Shown: positions 29,632 to 40,509 of the stretch, in pieces
Numbering within the stretch: the stretch's first letter is position 1
How the letters are laid out: each line of letters begins with the position of its first letter
Source: Stutzerimonas kirkiae
GTDB taxonomy: Bacteria > Pseudomonadota > Gammaproteobacteria > Pseudomonadales > Pseudomonadaceae
DNA length: 64,000 nt
Direction of reading: 5' to 3'
Assembly: GCF_004327335.1 (NCBI RefSeq)
Contig: NZ_QJUO01000001.1
Span: forward strand, 1-64,000
Notes under the pieces: model-generated
Told to the model about the DNA's origin: nothing
The model's input: only the letters and a program-made list of their open reading frames with translations
The model's database searches: none
Translations under genes and position numbers: made by a program

Positions 29632-30426
29632 TCAGGGCTGGCGGAACAACGCCAGTTTCCGCACCAGGGGAATCTGCGCACCCAGCGACAGGAAAGGCCG
29701 CGCGAGCAGCTCCAGCAACCTGGCGATCTGCGCCCCCAGCGGCGTGCAATAGCCCCAGCCCAGAGCCAGCAACGCGATGGCCAGCCCGCCGACCAGGTCG
29801 TCACTCAGCCAGTGCGCCCCCGCCACCAGCCGCGGCAGCATGAACAGCGCAGCCAGGCCCAGCACCAGAACTCGCCAACGCCCCCGCGCGAACATCGCCA
29901 TGAACAGCCCCCACAACAGCAGCACAGAGGCATGATCCCCCGGGAAGCTGCGGCGTGAACGGTCCTTGATCTCCAGCACCCGCTCCAGTGCCGGAAAGTG
30001 ATCGCTCAGTTGATAGGCGCCCTCGAATGCCAGTGAAGGGCTGACATGCTGCCAACCCAGTGGCCCGGCCATCCGGTCGAACAGCACGCGAATGACCAGC
30101 AGCACCAGCAGCAGAGCCAGGAACGTGAACAGCGCGGCCCGCACCTGGATCGACTCGAACACCGCGCCATGGTGAATCAGCAAGACCAGCATCACGGCGC
30201 CCACCAGGATATCGGACAAGCGGGTGCTGGCTAGCGCCCAGCCCCCGTCCCACAAGTTCGAATGCCCCAGAGAGCCGTTCAGCCACTGGAAGACGGCGGC
30301 ATCCAGTTGGTCCCAGCCGGCCCGGCTCGGCCCCCATAGCCAACTGGCCATCAGCACAATGGCGGCGAGATGGCAGAACAACAGGGGCTTGGCGCGCCAG
30401 CGCGCCACGGGAAACAGGGTAGACAC
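29632..30426 (-). CDS. PAP2-family membrane phosphatase
   Basis: About 264 residues with five to six TM helices. PAP2 motifs: KDRSRRSFP, FPGDHAS and RLVAGAHWLSDD. The proteins remove phosphate from lipid substrates such as undecaprenyl or phosphatidyl phosphates, or transfer it to lipid A. The exact substrate is not readable. The GTG at 30426 (MSTLFPVARWRAK) was chosen because GGAG lies 5 nt before it. An ATG at 30483 is in frame but adds 19 residues of non-family sequence. Confidence 0.88.
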   Translation of the reverse strand: MSTLFPVARWRAKPLLFCHLAAIVLMASWLWGPSRAGWDQLDAAVFQWLNGSLGHSNLWDGGWALASTRLSDILVGAVMLVLLIHHGAVFESIQVRAALFTFLALLLVLLVIRVLFDRMAGPLGWQHVSPSLAFEGAYQLSDHFPALERVLEIKDRSRRSFPGDHASVLLLWGLFMAMFARGRWRVLVLGLAALFMLPRLVAGAHWLSDDLVGGLAIALLALGWGYCTPLGAQIARLLELLARPFLSLGAQIPLVRKLALFRQP

Positions 30427-30655
30427 GGAAACTCCAACGCATGGGCATGCGAACTCAGCGAAGACGGAAGCCCCCCGATACACGAGGCGAAGCGACCCTA
30501 TCCGCCACAGCAGCAGGCCGCCAGCACAAAACGAAGTTCATTCAGCGCTCGTTCAGCTATGCTGCCGCAAACCCGCCCACCATCGCCGGATAGGGCCGAA
30601 CGGCTTTTTACGCGATACTGCGCCACCGCCCGAAGCACCACACAAGGATTCGCCT

Positions 30656-32881
30656 GTGCCCGGACCGATACTGCGCCTCGCCCTACCCTCACCGCTGCGC
30701 CGCCTGTTCGACTATCTACCGCCTGCGGGCGTACCCGCGTCGTCCTTGCGCCCGGGCGTGCGCCTGCGGGTACCGTTCGGGCGCCGCGAGGTGATCGGCA
30801 TCCTGGTCGAGAGCGGCGAGCACAGCGAAGTCCCGGCCGACAAGCTGAAAGCGGCGACGGAACTGCTCGACGGCCAGACGCCGCTGCCGGAATCGCTGCT
30901 GCGCCTGTGCCAGTGGACCGCGCGCTATTACCAGCACAGCCTGGGCGACACCCTGAGCTGGGCGCTGCCGGTGCTGTTGCGCCAGGGGGAACCTGCCGAA
31001 GCGCGCCAGGAGCAGGTATGGCACCTGGCCGAGGGCGCCAGCGCCGACGACCCGCGCCTGGCGCGCGCGCCGCGCCAGCGCGAAGCGCTCAAGGCCATCG
31101 CCCAGCATGTGCACGGCGTGCCACAGGCACTGCTGGGTAAACTGCAGTTGAACCGCAGCAGCCTGGAGCTGTTGCTGGAAAAGGGCCTGCTGCGCATCGA
31201 GATACGCCGCTGCAATGCCCCACCCGCCCCGCACCATGGCAGTTGGCTGCTGCAACCGGCGCTGACCTTCAACGATGAACAACGCATCGCCTTCGAAGCG
31301 GTACGTGCCAGCCTCGGCAGCTTCCACCCGTTCCTGCTGGCGGGCATCACCGGCAGCGGCAAGACCGAGATCTACCTGCAACTGATCCAGGCCGTGCTGG
31401 AGGCGGGCAAGCAGGCCCTGGTGCTGATTCCGGAAATCAACCTCGGGCCGCAGACCCTGGCGCGCTTCGAACGGCGCTTCAATGCACGCATCGCCCTGCT
31501 GCACTCCAACGTCAGCGACCGCGAGCGCCTGGACATCTGGCTGGCGGCCCGCGATGGCGAGGTGGATATCGTCATCGGCACCCGCTCGGCACTGTTCACG
31601 CCGCTGAAGTCGCCCGGCCTGATCATCCTCGACGAAGAACACGACGCTTCCTACAAACAACAGGAGGGCCTGCGCTACCATGCCCGCGACCTGGCCCTGG
31701 TGCGCGCGCGCCAGGAACAGGTGCCGATCCTGCTCGGCTCGGCCACGCCCTCGCTGGAAAGCCTGCACAACGCCCATGCCGGGCGCTATGCGCTGCTCAA
31801 GCTGACCCGTCGCGCCGGCGGCGCCAGCGCGCCCCGCTTCCTGCGCCTGGACGTGAAGAGCCGCCCACTCGACTCGGGCATCTCCGGGCCGCTGCAGCAG
31901 GCCATCGCCCAGACCCTGCAGGCCGGCCAACAGGTACTGGTGTTCCTCAACCGCCGCGGCTTCGCGCCGACCCTGCTGTGCCACGATTGCGGCTGGACCA
32001 GCCAGTGCCAGCGCTGCGATGCGCGCATGACCCTGCACCAGCGCCACAGCGAACTGCGCTGCCACCACTGCGGCCATGTACAACGCCAGCCCCTGCGCTG
32101 CCCGGACTGCGGCAAGGTCGACCTGCGCCCGGTGGGCGCCGGCACCGAACGCGCCGAGGAACGCCTGAACACCCTGTACCCCGACTACCCGGTGCTGCGC
32201 ATCGACCGCGACAGCACGGCGCGCAAGGGCTCGATGGAAAAGCTGCTGGCCACCATCAACCGGGGCGAACCCTGCCTGCTGGTCGGCACCCAGATGCTGG
32301 CCAAGGGGCATCACTTCCCCCGTGTCACCCTGGTGGCGATCCTCGATGCCGATGGCGGCCTGTTCTCCGCCGACTTCCGCGCCAGCGAACGCATGGCGCA
32401 ACTGATCGTGCAAGTCGCCGGCCGCGCCGGCCGCGCCGGCGAGCCCGGCAAGGTGATCATCCAGAGCCATATGGCCGACCATCCGCTACTGGTGCAACTG
32501 ACCGAGCAGGGCTACTTCGCCTTTGCCGAACAGGCCCTGTCGGAACGCAGGGCGGCCAGCCTGCCGCCATTCAGCCACCTGGCCCTGCTGCGCGCCGAAG
32601 CGCACAAGCCGGGCCAGGCGGAAGGCTTTCTCGACGCAGCCTGCCAGCAGGCCGAACGGCTGGTGAACGAACAGGGCCTGGGCGGCATCGAACTGCTGGG
32701 CCCGGTACCCGCCCCGATGGAGCGCCGCGCCGGCCGTTACCGCGCGCAACTGCTGCTGCAGAGCAACACCCGCCCGGCCTTGCACCAGTTGCTGGGCACA
32801 CTGCTGCCACATATGGAACAACTGCCGGGCGGCCGGAGCGTGCGCTGGTCGCTGGATGTGGATCCGATAGATCTGTTTTGA
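30656..32881 (+). CDS. priA: Primosomal protein N' (PriA helicase)
   Basis: 741 residues. PriA restarts collapsed replication forks. N-terminal DNA-binding domain (LRLALPSPLRRLFDYLPP), Walker A ITGSGKTEIY at about residues 230-239, DEEHD box, and zinc module with CHDCGWTSQCQRC and CHHCG..CPDCGK at about 441-485. The start is GTG 30656, preceded by AAGGA. The frame is open further upstream, but that sequence has no PriA homology and overlaps the PAP2 gene antisense. argS follows after a long hairpin. Confidence 0.95.
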   Translation: MPGPILRLALPSPLRRLFDYLPPAGVPASSLRPGVRLRVPFGRREVIGILVESGEHSEVPADKLKAATELLDGQTPLPESLLRLCQWTARYYQHSLGDTLSWALPVLLRQGEPAEARQEQVWHLAEGASADDPRLARAPRQREALKAIAQHVHGVPQALLGKLQLNRSSLELLLEKGLLRIEIRRCNAPPAPHHGSWLLQPALTFNDEQRIAFEAVRASLGSFHPFLLAGITGSGKTEIYLQLIQAVLEAGKQALVLIPEINLGPQTLARFERRFNARIALLHSNVSDRERLDIWLAARDGEVDIVIGTRSALFTPLKSPGLIILDEEHDASYKQQEGLRYHARDLALVRARQEQVPILLGSATPSLESLHNAHAGRYALLKLTRRAGGASAPRFLRLDVKSRPLDSGISGPLQQAIAQTLQAGQQVLVFLNRRGFAPTLLCHDCGWTSQCQRCDARMTLHQRHSELRCHHCGHVQRQPLRCPDCGKVDLRPVGAGTERAEERLNTLYPDYPVLRIDRDSTARKGSMEKLLATINRGEPCLLVGTQMLAKGHHFPRVTLVAILDADGGLFSADFRASERMAQLIVQVAGRAGRAGEPGKVIIQSHMADHPLLVQLTEQGYFAFAEQALSERRAASLPPFSHLALLRAEAHKPGQAEGFLDAACQQAERLVNEQGLGGIELLGPVPAPMERRAGRYRAQLLLQSNTRPALHQLLGTLLPHMEQLPGGRSVRWSLDVDPIDLF

Positions 32882-33043
32882 GCGGCAAGCCACAAATTGC
32901 AAGCGGCAAGGTGCTTCGATAAAAGCGCTGGAGGCTGGAAAGCTGAACGAAGAACACCGATTGCCAGGCTCTTTCGTCCAGCCTCCAGCCTTCCAGCGCT
33001 GTTTGCGCTTTTCCTTGCCGCTTGTGGCTTGCAGCTTGCCGCT
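32882..33043. repeat. Dispersed hairpin, copy C (nested, 162 bp)
   Basis: The largest copy in the window. Outer arms of the REP type (AGCGGCAAGCCACAA / CTTGTGGCTTGCAGCTTGCC) enclose inner arms (AAAGCGCTGGAGGCTGGAAAG / CAGCCTTCCAGCGCT), with CTTTCGTCCAGCC in the centre. It follows the priA stop directly and precedes argS by 53 bp, so a terminator or RNA-processing role is possible. Confidence 0.75.
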
Positions 33044-33096
33044 GCTTCTATAATGCGCAGTTTGCGACCAATGCCCCCGGACGACCCGAGCAGACC

Positions 33097-34839
33097 ATGA
33101 AAGACAGCATCCGCCACCTGATCCAGCACGCCCTCGACCGCCTGAGCGCCGAGGGCGTGCTGCCCGCCGGGCCGGCACCGGCCATCCAGGTGGAAAACAC
33201 CCGGGACAAGAGCCACGGGGACTTCGCCAGCAATATCGCGCTGATGCTGGCCAAGCCCGCCGGCCTGAAACCCCGCGAGCTCGCCGAGAAGCTGATCGCG
33301 GCGCTACCGGCCGATGCCGGCATCAGCAAGGTGGAAATCGCCGGGCCGGGCTTCCTCAATTTCTTCCAGAATACCGCCGCGCTGGCCGAGCGCCTGGACG
33401 CCGCCCTCGCCGACGAACGCCTCGGCGTGCGCAAGGCCGGCCCGCTCCAGCGGGTGGTGGTCGACCTGTCGGCACCCAACCTGGCCAAGGAAATGCACGT
33501 CGGCCACCTGCGCTCGACCATCATCGGCGACAGCGCCGCACGGGTACTGGAATTCCTCGGCGACGAGGTGGTCCGGCAGAACCATGTCGGCGACTGGGGC
33601 ACCCAGTTCGGCATGCTGCTGGCGTACATGCAGGAGCAGCCGGTGGATGACGGCGCCGGCCTGTCCGACCTGGAGTCGTTCTACCGCGCCGCCAAGAAGC
33701 GCTTCGACGAATCCGCCGAATTCGCCGACCGCGCCCGCGAACTGGTGGTGCGCCTGCAAGCCGGCGACAGCGACTGCCTGCGCCTGTGGCAACGCTTCAA
33801 CGAAATATCCCTGAGCCACTGCCAGAGCGTCTACCAACGCCTGGGCGTGAAGCTGGGCATGGACGATGTAAAGGGCGAAAGCGCCTACAACGACGACCTG
33901 CCCAGGGTCGTGGAAGACCTGCGCGCCCAGGGCCTGCTGACCGAGAGCGACGGCGCCCTGTGCGTGTTCATGGAGCAGTTCCGCAATGCCGAAGGCAACC
34001 CGCTGCCACTGATCGTGCAGAAAGCCGGCGGCGGCTACCTCTACGCCACCACGGACCTGGCCGCCACGCGCTATCGCAGCCGCGTGCTCAAGGCCGACCG
34101 GGCGCTGTACTTCGTCGACCAGCGCCAGGCCCTGCACTTCCAGATGTTCTTCGCCGCCGCCCGCCTGGCCGGCTTCGTCGACCCGCACTTCGACATGGAG
34201 CACATGGGCTTCGGCACCATGAACGGTGCCGACGGCCGCCCGTTCAAGACCCGCGACGGCGGCACGGTGAAACTGGTCGACCTGCTCGACGAAGCCGAAC
34301 TGCGCGCCTATGCCCTGGTCAAGGGCAAGAACCCCACGCTGGACGAAGCCGAACTGCGCCAGATCGCCCACGCGGTCGGCATCGGCGCGGTGAAATACGC
34401 CGACCTCAGCAAGCACCGCACCAGCGACTACAGCTTCAACTTCGAGCATATGCTCAGTTTCGAGGGCAATACCGCACCCTACCTGCTGTACGCCTACACC
34501 CGCGTGGCGAGCATCTTCCGCAAGCTGGACGGCGACCTCGACGCGCCGCTGGAAGGCCGCATCGCCCTGCAGGCCGAACAGGAACAGGCACTGGCCGCCA
34601 AACTCGCGCAGTTCGCCGAAGTGCTCAACGGCGTTGGGGAAAAGGGCGTGCCGCACCTGCTGTGCGCCTACCTGTACGACCTGGCCGGCCTGTTCTCCAG
34701 CTTCTACGAACACTGCCCGGTGCTTACCGCCGAAGACCCGGCCACCCGCCAGAGCCGCCTGCGCCTGGCCGCCCTGACCGGCCGCACGCTGCGCCAGGGT
34801 CTGCAACTGCTGGGCCTGGAAACCCTGGAGCGCATGTAA
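33097..34839 (+). CDS. argS: Arginyl-tRNA synthetase
   Basis: 580 residues, class I synthetase. N-terminal Add1 domain, HIGH-type motif HVGHLRST at about residue 135, and a C-terminal anticodon-binding domain with the family ending LGLETLERM. The KMSKS region is replaced by the ArgRS-type [10 protein letters not shown]. The start at 33097 is [16 protein letters not shown]. The TAA stop is immediately followed by the GTG of the SPOR gene, so the two form an operon. Confidence 0.97.
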   Translation: MKDSIRHLIQHALDRLSAEGVLPAGPAPAIQVENTRDKSHGDFASNIALMLAKPAGLKPRELAEKLIAALPADAGISKVEIAGPGFLNFFQNTAALAERLDAALADERLGVRKAGPLQRVVVDLSAPNLAKEMHVGHLRSTIIGDSAARVLEFLGDEVVRQNHVGDWGTQFGMLLAYMQEQPVDDGAGLSDLESFYRAAKKRFDESAEFADRARELVVRLQAGDSDCLRLWQRFNEISLSHCQSVYQRLGVKLGMDDVKGESAYNDDLPRVVEDLRAQGLLTESDGALCVFMEQFRNAEGNPLPLIVQKAGGGYLYATTDLAATRYRSRVLKADRALYFVDQRQALHFQMFFAAARLAGFVDPHFDMEHMGFGTMNGADGRPFKTRDGGTVKLVDLLDEAELRAYALVKGKNPTLDEAELRQIAHAVGIGAVKYADLSKHRTSDYSFNFEHMLSFEGNTAPYLLYAYTRVASIFRKLDGDLDAPLEGRIALQAEQEQALAAKLAQFAEVLNGVGEKGVPHLLCAYLYDLAGLFSSFYEHCPVLTAEDPATRQSRLRLAALTGRTLRQGLQLLGLETLERM

Positions 34840-35505
34840 GTGGCCAGGAAGAAACCCGCCCCCAAACGCGGCGCCAGCCGTTACCAGGCGCCGCAGAAAA
34901 AGCCCGTGCCCGGTTGGGTATGGCTGCTGTGCGGCCTGCTGATCGGCGGCTTCGTGGTGTTCCTGATGAACCTGGAGCCGGCCGGGGATGAAGTCAAACG
35001 CCCCCGCGAAGACGCCAGGAAGAGCGAGGCGCCCAAGCCTTCGGCGACGCGCCCGGACCAGCAGGCCAAACCCAAGTACGACTTCTATACGCTACTGCCC
35101 GAGTCGGAAGTGATACTGCCGCCGGAAGCGGAAAAACCGGCGGCCCAACCGCCCAAACCGGTGACCCCTGAGCAAGCCGCCAGGATCGACGAAGCCCGCG
35201 CCCAGGCGGCCCTCAACGGCGAGGTGCCGCCACCGGCGCCCGCGGTGGTCGCCAAGGCGCCGACCACCCAGTTGTTCCTGCAGGCCGGCTCGTTCCGCAA
35301 GCAGGGCGATGCCGACCAGGTGCGCGCGGAGATCCTCCTGCACGGGCACAACGTGCGGGTGGAAAGCGGTACGGTCAAGGGTGAAACCTGGTACCGCGTG
35401 CTGGTCGGCCCCTTCGCCAGCCGCGAACAGATGAGCAAAGCCCAGCAATCGCTGGCCGGCAACGGCTACAGCAACCTGCTGCCACAGCAACGGCAGGCGA
35501 ACTGA
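34840..35505 (+). CDS. SPOR-domain cell division-type protein
   Basis: 221 residues. Short basic cytoplasmic segment, one TM helix (about 26-43), a Pro/Ala/Lys-rich linker, and a SPOR domain at about 143-217 (LFLQAGSFRKQGDADQVRA, TWYRVLVGPFASREQ). SPOR domains bind denuded peptidoglycan at the septum. The layout is FtsN-like and the argS neighbour matches the known Pseudomonas order. The start is GTG 34840, contiguous with the argS stop, with CTGGAG as ribosome site. Confidence 0.93.
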   Translation: MARKKPAPKRGASRYQAPQKKPVPGWVWLLCGLLIGGFVVFLMNLEPAGDEVKRPREDARKSEAPKPSATRPDQQAKPKYDFYTLLPESEVILPPEAEKPAAQPPKPVTPEQAARIDEARAQAALNGEVPPPAPAVVAKAPTTQLFLQAGSFRKQGDADQVRAEILLHGHNVRVESGTVKGETWYRVLVGPFASREQMSKAQQSLAGNGYSNLLPQQRQAN

Positions 35506-35507
35506 GC

Positions 35508-35580
35508 CAAGGCTGGAGGCGGGACAAGCTTTTCCGGCTTTTCGTCCAGCCTTCCAGCCTATGGCGCTCTTTTCGGCTTT
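35508..35580. repeat. Dispersed hairpin, copy D
   Basis: GCCAAGGCTGGAGGCGGG on the left and CTTTTCGTCCAGCCTTCCAG on the right, then GGCGCTCTTTTCGGC. It fills the 77-bp space between the SPOR gene and the convergent oxidoreductase gene, so it may end both transcripts. Confidence 0.75.
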
Positions 35581-35582
35581 AT

Positions 35583-36548
35583 CTATCTAGGCGCATAGGC
35601 GAAGACATCGGCGCGCATCTGGTGCGCATCCATCCCCGCCTCGACCAGCGCATCCAGCGTACCGTAGACCATGGCCGGCGAACCGCTGGCATAGACGTGA
35701 AAACGCGACAGGTCGGGGAAATCCTCACGCACCGCTTCGTGCAGCAGGCCGCAGCGGCCGGACCAACCGCACAGCTCACTGACCACCTGGTGCAATACCA
35801 GCCCGGGCACCTGGCGCCACTCATTCCAATGCGGTAGCTGGTAGAAATCCTCCGGCGTGCGCGCCCCCCAGTACAGGTGTACGGGATGGGCAAAGCCGCT
35901 GCGCCGGCAATGCTCGATCAGGCTGTGCATCTGTGCCATGCCGGTGCCGGCCGCGATCAGTACCAGCGGCCCATCGGGCAATTGCGCCAGGTGGGTATCG
36001 CCGAACGGCATGCGCACCTGTGCGAAACCCTGGCGCCGCAGGAAGGCCAGCAACTCGATGGCCGAGCTTTCGCGCGCCAGCACATGCAATTCCAGCTCGC
36101 GCCCCTGCCCCGGTGCCGACGCCAGGGAAAAAGCCGACTCGCCGCCATCCTCGCGGCGAATCAGCAGGTACTGCCCGGCGTGATAACGCGCAGGCCTGCC
36201 CGCTGGCGCCAGCAGGCGCAGGCGAAACACATCCCCGCCCACGTCCTCGCAGGCAAGCACCTGGCAGGCCAGCTCGCGCTCCGGCAGTTCACCGAGCGCC
36301 AGCACACCGTCCCAGAGCACCACGCAATCCTCCAGGGGCACCGCCATGCAGGCGAAGAACTCGCCATGATCGAGAACAACACCCTGTTGTTGCATGCGCC
36401 CCTCGACCAGCAAGGCCTCACACACATGGCAATTGCCATTACGGCAACCATGGGGGCATTCATAGCCGAGGCGCCGGGCGGCCTCCAGAAGGGTTTCGCC
36501 AGCGCGCACCTCCAGCACGGCGCCGCAAGGCTGCAAGGTCACTTTCAT
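35583..36548 (-). CDS. 2Fe-2S ferredoxin/FAD/NAD oxidoreductase
   Basis: 321 residues. N-terminal plant-type 2Fe-2S domain with Cys35, Cys40, Cys43 (CPHGCRNGNCHVC, extra Cys31) and Cys67. An FAD-binding segment (YHAGQYLLI, FSLASAP) and an NAD-binding segment (LIAAGTGMAQMHSLI) follow. Resembles CDP-6-deoxy-delta-3,4-glucoseen reductase-like proteins encoded beside ubiD in Pseudomonas. The electron acceptor is unknown; a link to ubiquinone synthesis is only by position. The ATG at 36548 was preferred over an in-frame GTG at 36554; neither has a clear RBS. Confidence 0.9.
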   Translation of the reverse strand: MKVTLQPCGAVLEVRAGETLLEAARRLGYECPHGCRNGNCHVCEALLVEGRMQQQGVVLDHGEFFACMAVPLEDCVVLWDGVLALGELPERELACQVLACEDVGGDVFRLRLLAPAGRPARYHAGQYLLIRREDGGESAFSLASAPGQGRELELHVLARESSAIELLAFLRRQGFAQVRMPFGDTHLAQLPDGPLVLIAAGTGMAQMHSLIEHCRRSGFAHPVHLYWGARTPEDFYQLPHWNEWRQVPGLVLHQVVSELCGWSGRCGLLHEAVREDFPDLSRFHVYASGSPAMVYGTLDALVEAGMDAHQMRADVFAYAPR

Positions 36549-36640
36549 CTGCACGTCACATCAAGACAAAATTGCCAGGAGGCATTCCGGCATCGTGCCG
36601 GCGATGGCCCGCTGGGTGGCGGCCGGGTATGGCAAACCAC

Positions 36641-36665
36641 AAAAAGCCCCCGGTCGATGCCGGGG
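36641..36665 (-). terminator. Rho-independent terminator of ubiD
   Basis: On the minus strand CCCCGG-CATCGA-CCGGGG forms a 6-bp GC stem followed by GCTTTTT. It lies 23 bp after the ubiD stop and upstream of the oxidoreductase start, so the two genes are likely separate transcripts. Confidence 0.85.
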
Positions 36666-36687
36666 ATTCAGTTATAGGAAGCCGGAA

Positions 36688-38154
36688 TCAGTCCAGCCCC
36701 AGTTGCGGCCACAACTCGTCGACCCGCGCCGTCACGGCAGGGTCCTTGACGATGGCGCGGCCCCACTCGCGGCTGGTTTCCCCCGGCCACTTGTGTGTCG
36801 CATCCAGCCCCATCTTCGACCCCAGGCCGGACACCGGCGAGGCGAAGTCGAGGTAGTCGATCGGCGTATTCTCGATCATCACCGTATCGCGCTTGGGGTC
36901 CATGCGCGTGGTGATGGCCCAGATCACGTCGTTCCAGTCCCGGGCATTGATATCGTCGTCGGTGACGATGACGAACTTGGTGTACATGAACTGGCGCAGG
37001 AACGACCAGACCCCCAGCATCACCCGCTTGGCATGGCCGGGGTACTGCTTCTTCATGGTCACCACCGCCATGCGGTAGGAGCAGCCTTCCGGTGGCAGGT
37101 AGAAGTCGGTGATCTCCGGGAACTGCTTCTGCAGGATCGGCACGAACACTTCGTTCAGCGCTACGCCAAGGATCGCCGGCTCGTCCGGCGGGCGCCCGGT
37201 ATAGGTACTGTGATAGATGGCATCTCGACGGCGGGTGATGCGCTCGACGGTGAACACCGGGAAGCGGTCCACCTCGTTGTAGTAGCCGGTATGGTCGCCA
37301 TAGGGACCTTCATCGGCTGTCTCGCCCGGGTATATGTGCCCTTCGAGGATGATCTCGGCGCCAGCCGGCACCTGCAGGTCGCTGCCGATGCATTTGACCA
37401 GCTCGCTACGGTTGCCGCGCAGCAGCCCGGCGAAGGCATATTCGGAAAGGCTGTCGGGCACCGGCGTCACCGCCGCGAGGATGGTCGCCGGATCGGCGCC
37501 CAGCGCCACCGCCACCGGATAGGGGCGGTCCGGGTACTTCTCGCACCACTCGCGGAAGTCCAGGGCGCCGCCACGGTGACTGAGCCAGCGCATGATCACC
37601 TTGTTGCGGCCGATCACCTGCTGGCGATAGATGCCGAGGTTCTGCCGCTCCTTGTTCGGCCCGCGGGTGACCGTCAGGCCCCAGGTGATCAGCGGCGCCA
37701 CATCGCCGGGCCAGCAGGTCTGCACCGGCAGTTGCCCGAGGTCGACATCCTCGCCCTCGATGATCACTTCCTGGCACACCGCATCCTTGCGCACCTTGGG
37801 CGCCATGGACAGCACCTTGCGGTAGATCGGCAGCTTCGACCAGGCATCCTTGAGCCCCCTGGGCGGCTCCGGCTCCTTGAGCATCGCCAGCAGCTTGCCG
37901 ATCTCGCGCAGGGCGGACACATCGGCGGCGCCCATGCCCAGCGCGACCCGCTGCGGCGTACCGAACAGGTTGCCCAGCACCGGCATGGCGAAACCGAGCG
38001 GCTTCTCGAACAGCAAGGCCGGCCCCTGCTTGCGCAGGGTCCGATCGCAGATTTCGGTCATTTCCAGCACCGGCGATACCGGCGCCTGGATACGCTTCAA
38101 CTCGCCGCGCGCCTCGAGGGCGCGGATGAAATCTCTCAGATCGCGATATTGCAT
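36688..38154 (-). CDS. ubiD: UbiD, 3-polyprenyl-4-hydroxybenzoate decarboxylase
   Basis: 488 residues, full UbiD length. The enzyme uses prenylated FMN to decarboxylate the ubiquinone precursor. Family features include [11 protein letters not shown] (residues of the active-site Glu region) and [18 protein letters not shown]. The start at 38154 is [19 protein letters not shown], with GAGAGG upstream. The 18-residue longer frame reads through a dispersed repeat and is not used. rho lies upstream on the same strand, separated by repeat E. Confidence 0.96.
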   Translation of the reverse strand: MQYRDLRDFIRALEARGELKRIQAPVSPVLEMTEICDRTLRKQGPALLFEKPLGFAMPVLGNLFGTPQRVALGMGAADVSALREIGKLLAMLKEPEPPRGLKDAWSKLPIYRKVLSMAPKVRKDAVCQEVIIEGEDVDLGQLPVQTCWPGDVAPLITWGLTVTRGPNKERQNLGIYRQQVIGRNKVIMRWLSHRGGALDFREWCEKYPDRPYPVAVALGADPATILAAVTPVPDSLSEYAFAGLLRGNRSELVKCIGSDLQVPAGAEIILEGHIYPGETADEGPYGDHTGYYNEVDRFPVFTVERITRRRDAIYHSTYTGRPPDEPAILGVALNEVFVPILQKQFPEITDFYLPPEGCSYRMAVVTMKKQYPGHAKRVMLGVWSFLRQFMYTKFVIVTDDDINARDWNDVIWAITTRMDPKRDTVMIENTPIDYLDFASPVSGLGSKMGLDATHKWPGETSREWGRAIVKDPAVTARVDELWPQLGLD

Positions 38155-38170
38155 GGCCTCTCGCACTGTT

Positions 38171-38250
38171 CGCTGGAGGCTGGAGGCTGGAGGCTGGACG
38201 ACAAGCACGTCGTCCAGCCTCCAGCCCTCAGCCCCAGGCGGCTTGCCGCC
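38171..38250. repeat. Dispersed hairpin, copy E, with expanded heptamer
   Basis: The left arm holds four tandem copies of GCTGGAG/C (38172-38199), the right arm GTCGTCCAGCCTCCAGCC. Outer GGCGGCTTGCCGCC hairpin at 38237-38250. It lies between ubiD and rho. Confidence 0.75.
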
Positions 38251-38256
38251 TGTCGG

Positions 38257-39516
<1,260 letters not shown>

Positions 39517-39690
39517 AGAGAGATGATCAGGAAGGATATGAAAGCGTTGGGCTTTGTCGACCGCGCAGCAGAATACGAACGGGTCGTCGTGCTATAGGAG
39601 AGGCGGCGGCGTGCAGGAAGCGACAGCCAAGAGGAGGTGTCGCGAAGCGGAATCTAGCACGCACCGGAGCATTCGTCCAGAACGCGCTCA
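39517..39690 (-). promoter_or_regulatory. rho leader and promoter region
   Basis: Sequence between the trxA terminator and the rho start. It has no gene above the usual size. In other bacteria the rho leader mediates autoregulation by Rho itself; nothing here proves that. GAAGGATATG-like purine stretches occur only on the opposite strand. Confidence 0.35.
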
Positions 39691-39692
39691 CT

Positions 39693-39720
39693 AAAAGCCC
39701 CGACAGGAATAGGGGCTTTT
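39693..39720 (-). terminator. Rho-independent terminator of trxA
   Basis: AAAAGCCCC and GGGGCTTTT are exact complements around a 10-nt loop (GACAGGAATA). On the minus strand the stem ends in TTTT, 10 bp past the trxA stop. It could work in both directions. Confidence 0.88.
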
Positions 39721-39730
39721 GCATGACGCC

Positions 39731-40057
39731 TCAGATGTTGCTGTCCAGGAAGGCGGCGAGCTGGGACTTGGAGAGGGCACCGACCTTGGTCGCCTCGACA
39801 CTGCCGTTCTTGAACAGCATCAGGGTCGGGATACCGCGCACACCATACTTCGGCGGCGTTTCCTGGTTCTCGTCGATATTCAGCTTGCAGACTTTCAGCT
39901 TGCCCTGATAGTCCTTGGCGACCTCGTCGAGAATCGGCGCGATCATCTTGCAGGGGCCACACCACTCCGCCCAGTAGTCGACCAGAACGGGGCCATCTGC
40001 CCGGAGGACGTCCTGCTCGAAACTGCTGTCAGTGACGTTGTTGATGTATTCGCTCAT
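39731..40057 (-). CDS. trxA: Thioredoxin 1
   Basis: 108 residues, the standard thioredoxin length. Active site WCGPC with Cys33 and Cys36; cis-Pro segment GIPTLMLF. It reduces protein disulfides using thioredoxin reductase. The start at 40057 ([17 protein letters not shown]) follows GGAGAG. The longer upstream frame has no homology. Divergent from ppx across a 452-bp gap. Confidence 0.98.
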   Translation of the reverse strand: MSEYINNVTDSSFEQDVLRADGPVLVDYWAEWCGPCKMIAPILDEVAKDYQGKLKVCKLNIDENQETPPKYGVRGIPTLMLFKNGSVEATKVGALSKSQLAAFLDSNI

Positions 40058-40317
40058 GGATGCTCTCCAGATCGGAACATGAAAAGTGGGCGACATCATA
40101 GCCCGCTCGGGCCAGGATCGAAAGCGCCATACCATATAGCCTCGCAATGGCTCCCTAAAACGAAAACTATCATGGCGCCCGAGCGAACTGGCGCTCATGC
40201 CCGAACAGGAGCAAAGCGGCGGCCCCTGGCACGGAGCCGCTGAAACCTCCCTGCAACATCCGTGTAATACCATCGCCGGGCGATCGCACCATGCCGTCCC
40301 CCAGTGGCAGGTCGACT

Positions 40318-40402
40318 CGATAAAGGCGCGGGAGGCTGGATGAAAGGCGCCTACTGCGCCATCGTTCGTTCAGCCTCCAGCTTCAGGCGCTCTTGCCGGC
40401 TG
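40318..40402. repeat. Dispersed hairpin, copy F, in the trxA-ppx gap
   Basis: GGCGCGGGAGGCTGGATGAAAG and GTTCGTTCAGCCTCCAGCTT with a central GGCGCCTACTGCGCC. It is the only recognised element in the 452-bp divergent gap 40058-40509, apart from the unassigned promoters of trxA and ppx. Confidence 0.72.
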
Positions 40403-40509
40403 TATCAGGATGCGCGCCGAGCCTGCCGCGTGGGGACGGGAGAGCCGAACGCGTTGGCGGATGCGAACGATCGTGTCAGGATGATGATGTTTTGCACCGA
40501 GAGAAGCCC